NCBI GenBank assembly: GCA_002424705.1
Contig: DIKW01000053.1
Coordinates: 1 to 12,943, forward strand
Direction: 5' to 3'
From: Geobacter sp. UBA5608
GTDB lineage: Bacteria > Desulfobacterota > Desulfuromonadia > Geobacterales > Pseudopelobacteraceae
DNA length: 12,943 nt
A program made the position numbers and the translations under genes. Each line of letters begins with the position of its first letter. Position 1 is the first letter of the stretch. The notes beneath the pieces are model-generated. The model had not been told where the DNA came from. It saw only the letters and a program-made list of their open reading frames with translations, and did not search any database. Positions 6,865-12,368 of this stretch are shown piece by piece.

Positions 6865-7608
6865 TCACATCATCTTTTCCATCTCATCCGATGAAATATC
6901 GAAGTTAGCGTAGACGTTCTGGACATCGTCGTTGTCCTCCAACTTGTCCATCATCTTGAGCATGCTCTCGGCCTGCTTACCCTCCAAGGGGACCATGGTC
7001 TGTGGGATCATGGTGATCTCAGCGTTCTGGCATTTGAAACCTTTGGCCTCCAGAGCTTCCCGCACCTCGATGAAGGAGACAGGGTCAGTGGTCACTTCAA
7101 ACTGTTCGTCGGCCTCGGCCACATCATCGGCACCGGCCTCAAGGGCCGCTTCAAACAGCTGGTCGAAGTCAACTGAGCGGTCATAGACGATCAGACCCTT
7201 CTTATCAAACATCCAGGCAACACAACCGGTCTCGCCCATGTTGCCGTTGGCCTTGGTAAAGATACTGCGCACCTCGGACACGGTGCGGTTGCGGTTGTCG
7301 GTCATCACCTCCACCAGCACCGCCACGCCACCGGGACCGTAGCCCTCATAGACGATCTCCTCGTAGGTGACCCCTTCCATGCCGCCAGCTCCCTTTTTGA
7401 TGGCCCGCTCAATGTTGTCCTTGGGCATGTTCTCGCCCTTGGCCTTGTCAATGGCGGTCCTCAGACGGGGATTGGCTGCCGGGTCACTGCCGCCCAGTTT
7501 GGCGGCGATCGAGATCTCCTTGATCAGCTTGGTGAATATCTTGCCACGCTTGGCGTCGGCAGCCCCTTTTTTATGCTTGATGGTACTCCATTTATTATGG
7601 CCCGACAT
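6865..7608 (-). CDS. yebC: YebC/PmpR family translation/transcription factor
   Basis: A 247-aa protein, standard length for the family. The N-terminus SGHNKWSTIKHKKGAADAKRG is diagnostic, and NPRLRTAIDKAK, MPKDNIERAIKK, EGYGPGGVAV, TDNRNRT and GCVAWMFDKKG follow as expected. The C-terminal part is acidic (LEDNDDVQNVYANFD). YebC proteins have been described as DNA-binding regulators in some species and, more recently, as ribosome-associated factors that help at proline-rich stretches; which applies here is not known. The start has a clear Shine-Dalgarno (AAGGAG, 5 nt spacing). It is the first gene of the - strand operon, with a good promoter at 7661-7689. The pairing of yebC with ruvC is conserved across many bacteria. 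Confidence 0.97.
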   Translation of the reverse strand: MSGHNKWSTIKHKKGAADAKRGKIFTKLIKEISIAAKLGGSDPAANPRLRTAIDKAKGENMPKDNIERAIKKGAGGMEGVTYEEIVYEGYGPGGVAVLVEVMTDNRNRTVSEVRSIFTKANGNMGETGCVAWMFDKKGLIVYDRSVDFDQLFEAALEAGADDVAEADEQFEVTTDPVSFIEVREALEAKGFKCQNAEITMIPQTMVPLEGKQAESMLKMMDKLEDNDDVQNVYANFDISSDEMEKMM

Positions 7609-7660
7609 CCCCTGCTCCTTGCGATAAAATCTGACTCTGCCCTGCCGGACAGAAGCGTAA

Positions 7661-7689
7661 TTTTTAGCATGCTGCCCAACGGCTGTCCA
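7661..7689 (-). promoter_or_regulatory. Promoter of the yebC-msrA-ruvC-ruvA operon
   Basis: On the - strand TGGACA (7689-7684; 5 of 6 to the sigma-70 -35) stands 17 bp from TAAAAA (7666-7661; 4 of 6 to -10). Transcription would start near 7655, about 47 nt before yebC. The -35 lies in one arm of an 8-bp inverted repeat, CTGTCCAG (7683-7690) with CTGGACAG (7712-7719). Confidence 0.6.
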
Positions 7690-7712
7690 GAGCTAAAATA
7701 CGCGGGCAAGAC

Positions 7713-7741
7713 TGGACAGGCGGGCTGCATCCTGCTAATCT
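7713..7741 (+). promoter_or_regulatory. Promoter of the small lipoprotein gene
   Basis: TGGACA (7713-7718) is followed after 17 bp by TAATCT (7736-7741), which is preceded by TGC, an extended -10. The start would fall near 7748, giving a leader of about 28 nt. The -10 is weak, the -35 good. It is arranged back to back with the yebC promoter, sharing the same TGGACA element in mirror image. Confidence 0.5.
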
Positions 7742-7775
7742 TGCGGCATTACGGCATGCACAAGGAACCGATATC

Positions 7776-8150
7776 ATGGTACGTCAGTCAAAGATCTGCC
7801 TCCTGCTGCTGGGCATCAGCCTAAACCTGCTGCTGAGCAGCTGTTCGGCAATCCCCATAAGCGCCGAAATCGGCGATCCACCACCGATCCTGTCGCAGGA
7901 TGAACTGTTACGTCCCTACATCACACTGGGCAGGATCACCATCGTGCGTGAGGTCTATTTTACCGACTACGCCATCGAACCGAACCTGCAACAGTGGGGT
8001 ATGCAGGCCCTACGGACAGAGGCAGACAAAATGGATGCCGATGCCGTGATCCTGCCGGAGATCACCAGCCGGGCCATCACTATCGTCCTGTTCCCCGCCT
8101 TTCCCGCCAGTGAGTACCGTGCCAGCGGCGTGGCCATAAAATTCAAATAG
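7776..8150 (+). CDS. Small lipoprotein of unassigned family
   Basis: A 124-aa protein with a 22-residue signal peptide and lipobox LSSC (Cys23). The ATG is preceded by AAGGAA at 7762-7767, 8 nt away. The mature part is about 100 residues: a Pro-rich entry (GDPPPILSQDELLRPY), a strand (ITLGRITIVREVYF), a helix (LQQWGMQALRTEADKM), DADAVILPEI, and two final strands ending in GVAIKFK. The pattern strand, helix, then a DADAVI-like turn recalls small YbjQ-like or DUF4156-like envelope folds, but I cannot assign it firmly. It is a single-gene unit: its own promoter is upstream, and a perfect TTGACA of the tRNA promoter begins 2 bp after its stop. No terminator separates them, so read-through into the tRNA is possible. 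Confidence 0.78.
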   Translation: MVRQSKICLLLLGISLNLLLSSCSAIPISAEIGDPPPILSQDELLRPYITLGRITIVREVYFTDYAIEPNLQQWGMQALRTEADKMDADAVILPEITSRAITIVLFPAFPASEYRASGVAIKFK

Positions 8151-8152
8151 TA

Positions 8153-8182
8153 TTGACAAAACGATCTGAAAAAAAGTATAGA
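8153..8182 (+). promoter_or_regulatory. Promoter of tRNA-Cys
   Basis: A perfect TTGACA (8153-8158) is followed after 18 bp by TATAGA (8177-8182). The predicted start near 8189 leaves a leader of about 14 nt before the mature tRNA. No GC-rich discriminator of the stringently controlled type is visible; the stretch after -10 is AT-rich (AACAATTCTTCACAAC). Confidence 0.8.
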
Positions 8183-8202
8183 AACAATTCTTCACAACAA
8201 AC

Positions 8203-8277
<75 letters not shown>

Positions 8278-8286
8278 TAAAATCAA

Positions 8287-8322
8287 GGGGTTAGCCAAAA
8301 CGGCCGACCCCTTTTTCTTTTT
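8287..8322 (+). terminator. Rho-independent terminator after tRNA-Cys
   Basis: GGGGTTAGCC (8287-8296), loop AAAAC and GGCCGACCCC (8302-8311) form a 10-bp stem with one A-C mismatch and one G-U pair, followed by TTTTTCTTTTT. It lies 9 nt after the encoded CCA end. Confidence 0.9.
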
Positions 8323-8323
8323 G

Positions 8324-8332
8324 TGTTATAAC
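8324..8332 (+). promoter_or_regulatory. Extended -10 promoter of rnr
   Basis: TGTTATAAC contains TATAAC (5 of 6 to -10) with the TG of an extended -10 in the correct place. No good -35 is present because that position is occupied by the terminator stem (CCGACC). The start would be near 8339, about 39 nt before the chosen rnr start. It lies 1 bp after the tRNA terminator T tract. Confidence 0.5.
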
Positions 8333-8377
8333 CCGTACACACATAAAGCTCACAGCCTGAGTATGAAGAGGCCCTGC

Positions 8378-10612
8378 ATGCAACTTTCTAAAAAAGAGAT
8401 CCTCGACCTGGTGGCCCACGAAGAACAGGCGCTGCACTTTGCCAGCCTGCTGCGGGCCTTTGGCGGCCGCCATATCAAGAATGAACTGAAACGCCTGGTG
8501 GATGATCTGATCAGCACTGGCGAGCTGGTCCGCCTGCGGGGCAACCGCTACAGCCTGCCGAACGCAGAGGGCAGCGGCAGCGTGCACGGCACCATCTCGG
8601 TGCATCGTGACGGGTATGGCTTCGTGACGCCGGAGGGCGGCGGCGATGATGTCTTCGTGCCGGCCAAGGCGGTTGGCGGCTCGCTGCATGGCGACAAGGT
8701 CTCGCTACGCACCGAAAAGAGCCGCATGGGGCGCGGCAAACTGGAAGGCCGGGTGGTGGCGGTGCTGGTGCGGGCCAACAGCCGAGTAGTGGGCCGCCTG
8801 GAAGAAAGCCGTCGAGGCGCGATACTGGTGCCGGAGGATATCCGCATCGGAACCTTCTTTGCCATCCCTGCCAAGGCAAAAGCAAACGCCGTTGACGGCC
8901 AACAGGTGGTGATCGAGGTCACCTCCTGGCCGGTTGGCGGACGCCCACCCGAAGGCAAGGTAATCGAGGTGCTGGGCTGGCCCGACGACCCCCAGGTGGA
9001 GGTGCAGACCATCATCCGCCGCTTTGACCTGCCGCACCGCTTCGAACCGGCCACCCTGGCCGAGGCGGAGGCCGTACCGGCACAGGTCGGCAAAGACGAC
9101 CTGAAGGGCCGGGTGGACCTGCGCAAACTGCCGACGGTGACCATCGACGGCGAGACCGCCAAGGATTTCGATGACGCCATCTCGCTGCGCCCCGAGGGGG
9201 ACAATTGGCGGTTATGGGTCTCGATCGCCGATGTGTCACACTATGTCAAGCCTGGTTCACAGCTTGATCAGGAGGCCTACCTGCGCGGCACCTCGGTCTA
9301 TTTCCCGGACCGCTGCATCCCGATGCTGCCGGAACGGCTCAGTAACGGCATCTGCTCCCTCAACCCCCGGGTCGACCGTCTGACCATGACCGCCGAGATG
9401 CTGTTCAACAAGGCCGGACAGATGGTGGAGTCCCGTTGTTACCCCAGTGTGATCAACAGCGACGCCCGCCTGACCTACACCCTGGTCAAGCAGGTGATCG
9501 TGGATGGTGACGAAAAGGCACTGGGTGACCAGCGGCCCCTGGCCCCGATGCTGCTACAGATGAAGGAGCTGGCCCTGGTGCTGATGGCGATGCGCCGCAC
9601 ACGGGGCAGCATCGACTTCGACCTGCCGGAGCCGGAAATCATCATCGGCCTGACCGGCCAGACCGAGGCGATCATCAAGAGTGAGCGCAACCTGGCCCAC
9701 CAGTTGATCGAGGAGTTCATGCTGGCCGCCAACGAAGCGGTGGCCCGCTTGGTCACCGAACAGCAGCTACCGTTCATCTACCGGATTCATGAACAACCGG
9801 ACCCTGCCAGACTGGCCGACTTCCGCGACTTCATCCTGCCCTTCGGATTCAGCCTGGAGCTGCAAGGGGACAAGGTCGCCCCCAGCGCTCTCCAGCAACT
9901 GATCGCCGAGGCCGAGGGCAAACCTGAGGAGCGGATGGTCAACTACGGCCTGTTGCGCTGCATGAAACAGGCCCGCTATGCCGCCATCAACCTCGGGCAC
10001 TTCGGCTTGGCATCTTCCTGCTACACGCACTTTACCTCACCGATCCGGCGTTACCCAGACCTGATCGTACACCGCCTGCTGCGGCTGGCTCTGGCCCATG
10101 CCGAAGGCAACCCGAGCAAACAACAACAACGTGAGCTGGACCGGATCGGTGCCACCCTGACCGAGGCTGCCGAGCATACCAGCAAACGGGAGCGGGTGGC
10201 CATGGAGGCCGAGCGGGACATCGTGGAACTAAAAAAACTGCAGTTCATGCAAGGCCGGATCGGCCAGGAATTCGACGGGTTCATCGCCGGCGTGGCCGGT
10301 TTCGGCTGCTTTATAGAGCTGACCGAGGTCTTTGTGGAGGGACTGGTGCATGTCTCGACCCTGGCGGACGACCTGTACCGTTTTGAAGAAAAAGATCACG
10401 CCCTGGTGGGCCGACGCGGCAAGGTGCTGCGGATCGGAGACCCGGTGCGCGTGCGGGTGGTGGCGGTTAACCCCCAGGCCCGACGGATCGAATTCGTGCT
10501 GGTGAGCCACGCGCCGGCCCGCCATGATGCACCCAAACCGCGGCCAACCACCGAAGACTACCCTCGCCTGCCGATCAGAGGCAAACGCCCCAAACTGATC
10601 GGGCGCCGTTAG
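8378..10612 (+). CDS. rnr: Ribonuclease R (3'-5' exoribonuclease)
   Basis: A 744-aa processive 3'-5' exonuclease that degrades structured RNA. The start at 8378 is favoured by AAGAGG 6 nt upstream (8366-8371); ATG 8363 would add five residues but has no ribosome binding site. Domain order is complete: an N-terminal winged helix (1-62, ending GELVRLRGNRYSLP), two cold-shock domains (from about 64, GTISVHRDGYGFVTP, to about 240), the RNB domain with the metal-binding acidic cluster DGETAKDFDD (Asp257, Asp263, Asp265, Asp266), and the RNB signature TSPIRRYPDLIVHR near 550-566. The S1 domain (about 629-711, FDGFIAGVAGFGCFIEL) and a basic Pro/Arg/Lys tail (712-744) follow. The winged helix marks it as RNase R rather than RNase II. 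It stands as its own unit between the tRNA terminator and tatC. Confidence 0.97.
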   Translation: MQLSKKEILDLVAHEEQALHFASLLRAFGGRHIKNELKRLVDDLISTGELVRLRGNRYSLPNAEGSGSVHGTISVHRDGYGFVTPEGGGDDVFVPAKAVGGSLHGDKVSLRTEKSRMGRGKLEGRVVAVLVRANSRVVGRLEESRRGAILVPEDIRIGTFFAIPAKAKANAVDGQQVVIEVTSWPVGGRPPEGKVIEVLGWPDDPQVEVQTIIRRFDLPHRFEPATLAEAEAVPAQVGKDDLKGRVDLRKLPTVTIDGETAKDFDDAISLRPEGDNWRLWVSIADVSHYVKPGSQLDQEAYLRGTSVYFPDRCIPMLPERLSNGICSLNPRVDRLTMTAEMLFNKAGQMVESRCYPSVINSDARLTYTLVKQVIVDGDEKALGDQRPLAPMLLQMKELALVLMAMRRTRGSIDFDLPEPEIIIGLTGQTEAIIKSERNLAHQLIEEFMLAANEAVARLVTEQQLPFIYRIHEQPDPARLADFRDFILPFGFSLELQGDKVAPSALQQLIAEAEGKPEERMVNYGLLRCMKQARYAAINLGHFGLASSCYTHFTSPIRRYPDLIVHRLLRLALAHAEGNPSKQQQRELDRIGATLTEAAEHTSKRERVAMEAERDIVELKKLQFMQGRIGQEFDGFIAGVAGFGCFIELTEVFVEGLVHVSTLADDLYRFEEKDHALVGRRGKVLRIGDPVRVRVVAVNPQARRIEFVLVSHAPARHDAPKPRPTTEDYPRLPIRGKRPKLIGRR

Positions 10613-10641
10613 TTGCAGAGCGACGCTGACTGTGGTAGCCT
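10613..10641 (+). promoter_or_regulatory. Possible promoter of tatC
   Basis: TTGCAG (10613-10618) and TAGCCT (10636-10641) are 17 bp apart, with TGG before the -10 as an extended element. It starts directly after the rnr stop codon. The -10 matches only 3 of 6, so tatC may also depend on read-through from rnr, since there is no terminator between them. Confidence 0.35.
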
Positions 10642-10674
10642 GCGGCTGGCCCAATCTAACCCTGCGGAGTAACC

Positions 10675-11541
10675 ATGTCAGAAGAACCATCCAAGGTCCT
10701 GCCGTTTATCGAACACCTAGTTGAACTGCGACGCCGCCTGATCATCATCGTTATTGCGGTCTTTATCGGCATGGGCTTCGCCTGGAACCTGTCGGACGAG
10801 ATCCTGGTCCACATGGAAAAACCGCTGACCGGCATCACCTACGTCGATGCGGCCAAACAGAAGCTCTACCGCTACCTGCAGACCAACTACCCGGCTATTT
10901 ACCAGCGGGCAGACCTGGAAAAAGAGCTCAACAAACCCCGCAAACAGCATGCGCTTAACTACACCAAGCCGCTGGAACCGTTCTTCATCCAGTGCAAGAT
11001 CTCGGTCATCGCCGGTTTTGTGCTGGCGCTGCCGGTGGTGTTCCATCAGATTTGGGCCTTTGTGGCCCCGGGCCTCACCCGCCGCGAACGACGGCTGGTG
11101 ATACCGTTCATGCTGACCGGCACTATCGCCTTCTGCCTCGGTGCGCTGTTCTTCCTGACCACGATCTGGCCGTTCATCATCAACTTCTCACTGTCCTACG
11201 AAACTGAGGGGCTGCGCAGCTGGCTCTCCCTGTCGTCCTATGTCGATTTCTGCCTGCGGCTGATTCTGATGTTCGGCCTGATGGCAGAATTGCCCGTGAT
11301 AACGCTGCTTCTGGCCCGCTTCGGCCTGGTATCCTACCAGTTTTTGGCCCCCAAACGGAAGTACGCCCTGCTGCTCAGCTCAATTGTAGCGGCCTTCCAT
11401 TCCGATCTGGTGACCATGTTCGTGATCATGATCCCGATGTACATGATGTACGAGATCAGCGTCTGGGTGGCCCTGATCTTTGGCAAAAAGAGACCGGCTT
11501 CTCCACCACCGGAGACGGCAGCCGAACCGGAAATGCCATAA
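10675..11541 (+). CDS. tatC: Sec-independent translocase subunit TatC
   Basis: A 288-aa inner-membrane protein, the core receptor of the twin-arginine pathway that exports folded proteins. The N-terminus FIEHLVELRRRL, the EPFF entry to helix 2, and HQIWAFVAPGLTRRERRLV are diagnostic. Six membrane helices lie near 20-38, 106-130, 141-165, 188-215, 228-244 and 246-268, and Glu205 (AELPV) corresponds to the conserved helix-4 glutamate (Glu170 in E. coli). Two deviations stand out: the first periplasmic loop carries an extra charged segment (about 54-98) of roughly 35-40 residues relative to E. coli, and the TPPD motif before helix 6 reads FHSD (241-244). The C-terminal tail is Pro/Glu-rich. Shine-Dalgarno GGAG is at 10666-10669. 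No tatA/tatB gene lies in the window, so partners must be elsewhere. Confidence 0.96.
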   Translation: MSEEPSKVLPFIEHLVELRRRLIIIVIAVFIGMGFAWNLSDEILVHMEKPLTGITYVDAAKQKLYRYLQTNYPAIYQRADLEKELNKPRKQHALNYTKPLEPFFIQCKISVIAGFVLALPVVFHQIWAFVAPGLTRRERRLVIPFMLTGTIAFCLGALFFLTTIWPFIINFSLSYETEGLRSWLSLSSYVDFCLRLILMFGLMAELPVITLLLARFGLVSYQFLAPKRKYALLLSSIVAAFHSDLVTMFVIMIPMYMMYEISVWVALIFGKKRPASPPPETAAEPEMP

Positions 11542-11549
11542 ACAAATAA

Positions 11550-11578
11550 CCCCGCCAAACCCGAGGGTCATGCCGGGG
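11550..11578 (+). other. Weak hairpin after tatC
   Basis: CCCCG (11550-11554) can pair with CGGGG (11574-11578), with a small inner ACC/GGT pairing (11559-11561 with 11566-11568). No T tract follows on the + strand (CGCTAACC), so a terminator function is doubtful. It is the only candidate structure between tatC and the Rrf2 promoter. Confidence 0.35.
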
Positions 11579-11590
11579 CGCTAACCGGAC

Positions 11591-11620
11591 TTGACAGGTC
11601 TTTTAAGGACAGGCTATAAA
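11591..11620 (+). promoter_or_regulatory. Promoter of the Rrf2-family regulator gene
   Basis: TTGACA (11591-11596, perfect) and TATAAA (11615-11620, 5 of 6) are separated by 18 bp. The start is expected near 11627, leaving a leader of about 25 nt. The spacer contains an operator-like dyad (11598-11610). Confidence 0.85.
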
Positions 11621-11645
11621 GAGACTATCACAGTCCTTTTAGGAG
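11598..11645 (+). promoter_or_regulatory. Pair of operator-like dyads at the Rrf2 gene
   Basis: GTCTTTTAAGGAC (11598-11610) is a 13-bp dyad with one mismatch. GTCCTTTTAGGAG (11633-11645) is a near copy whose core TCCTTTTAGGA is also a dyad. Their centres are 35 bp apart. The first lies between -35 and -10; the second covers the leader, including the AGGAG ribosome binding site. Rrf2 proteins commonly repress their own gene, so these are the natural candidates for self-binding; this is inferred, not shown. Confidence 0.55.
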
Positions 11646-11651
11646 CCCTCC

Positions 11652-12095
11652 ATGATGGAGCTGACCCGCAAGGGTGATTACGCCATTCGCGGCATTATCT
11701 ATCTGGCCGGCCAACCGCTGGACAAGATATCGCTGTTGTCCGATATTGCAGCGGCGGTTGATGTGCCCCAAACCTTCCTGGCCAAGATATTCCAGCAGTT
11801 CAGCAAATCGGGCATCGTCAGGTCGTACCGTGGCACCGGTGGCGGCTTCATGCTTGCCCGTGCACCAGAACAGATCACCCTGTTGGAGGTAGTGGAGGCG
11901 GTGGAAGGACCAATCACCCCCAACCGCTGCGTAGTGGCGCCGGGAGAATGCGATCGGGACGGCTTCTGCACCGTCCACCCGGTATGGGAACAGGTCAAAC
12001 GACAGATCCGCCAGCTGTTGTCCGGCATAACCCTCAAGGATCTGGCGAACAACGAAAACAACCCCATTTCCGCAACCAGCAAAACAGTTTTTTGA
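11652..12095 (+). CDS. Rrf2 family transcriptional regulator with Fe-S type cysteine triad
   Basis: A 147-aa protein opening MELTRKGDYAIRGIIYLA, the standard Rrf2 winged-helix start, with the recognition helix around VPQTFLAKIFQQFSKSGIVRS and the wing GTGGGFMLAR. Cys93, Cys100 and Cys106 (spacing C-x6-C-x5-C, in NRCVVAPGECDRDGFC) sit where IscR and NsrR bind an iron-sulfur cluster; IscR itself has C-x5-C-x5-C. A cluster-sensing regulator responding to iron-sulfur status, oxygen or nitric oxide is therefore likely, but the signal cannot be read off. Start: AGGAG at 11641-11645, with two adjacent ATG codons (11652 and 11655), either of which could be used. No isc, suf or nitric-oxide gene is next to it. 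The last 15 residues are polar and not part of the core fold. Confidence 0.93.
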   Translation: MMELTRKGDYAIRGIIYLAGQPLDKISLLSDIAAAVDVPQTFLAKIFQQFSKSGIVRSYRGTGGGFMLARAPEQITLLEVVEAVEGPITPNRCVVAPGECDRDGFCTVHPVWEQVKRQIRQLLSGITLKDLANNENNPISATSKTVF

Positions 12096-12118
12096 AATGC
12101 ATATCGGCTTAACAATCT

Positions 12119-12176
12119 GATTTTATTATCAAAAATAATTTTTTTCTTGACCTCCACGGTCTGATTCTGCTACTTG
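12119..12176 (+). promoter_or_regulatory. Promoter with AT-rich upstream element before the lytic transglycosylase leader
   Basis: TTGACC (12147-12152; 5 of 6) is followed after 18 bp by TACTTG (12171-12176), preceded by TGC as an extended -10. The stretch 12119-12146 is almost pure A/T, like an UP element. The start is expected near 12182, 187 nt before the next start codon. The -10 hexamer itself is poor. Confidence 0.5.
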
Positions 12177-12181
12177 TGTCA

Positions 12182-12368
12182 CACCTTCCGCAACAAAACG
12201 GAAGCAGCCAAAGTCCCGCGCTCGTCACGGGACTTTTGTCGTTTCGGCACCTCAGGTGCCACCATCTTTGTTTATACGAAAGGAGCAACCGCCGGACATC
12301 AGCGTACACCTCGTGACACCATCAGTTCAGTCCGGCACCAATCTGTCCAAACCTCCCCACTCTTTCCT
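12182..12368 (+). other. Structured 5' leader or small-RNA region, class not recognised
   Basis: Four stems follow one another: CTTCCG/CGGAAG (12185-12190 with 12199-12204), AAAGTCCCG/CGGGACTTT (12210-12218 with 12228-12236), GGCACC/GGTGCC (12246-12251 with 12255-12260) and GCCGGAC/GTCCGGC (12291-12297 with 12330-12336). Between stems 3 and 4 lies AAGGAG (12280-12285), a good ribosome binding site with no start codon at a usable distance. GAAAG (12278-12282) could also pair with CTTTC (12362-12366), right before the downstream ATG. The density of perfect stems suggests a regulatory leader, but none of the riboswitch consensus sequences I know fits. Confidence 0.5.
12209..12238 (+). terminator. 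Terminator-like hairpin within the leader
   Basis: AAAGTCCCG (12210-12218) pairs with CGGGACTTT (12228-12236) as a 9-bp perfect stem with a 9-nt loop, followed by TG and, further on, TTTC. The T tract (TTTT, partly in the stem) is short. It could act as an attenuator in the leader, or end a short transcript of about 55-60 nt started near 12182. Confidence 0.45.

Noticed and set aside
6335..6913. 192-codon + strand open frame
   Set aside because: It is antisense to msrA and parts of ruvC/yebC, all of which are firmly identified.
7713..7728. Sigma-54 type -24/-12 promoter (TGGACAGGCGGGCTGC)
   Set aside because: The GG-to-GC spacing is one base too long and the -12 lacks TTGC; a sigma-70 reading fits better.
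8321..8377. Upstream starts for RNase R (TTG 8321, ATG 8363)
   Set aside because: 8321 is in the terminator T tract; 8363 has no ribosome binding site, while 8378 has AAGAGG at the right distance.
8548..9204. 218-codon - strand open frame
   Set aside because: It is antisense to the cold-shock and RNB regions of rnr, Ser/Arg/Pro-rich, and typical of a high-GC shadow frame.
12182..12368. Known riboswitch: GEMM c-di-GMP/cAMP-GMP or ydaO c-di-AMP
   Set aside because: The GCAAAGC-type core of GEMM and the GGGGTGAATC and CCCGNCAGCTAACCTCG blocks of ydaO are absent; ATCAGCGTACACCTCGTG is only a loose echo.
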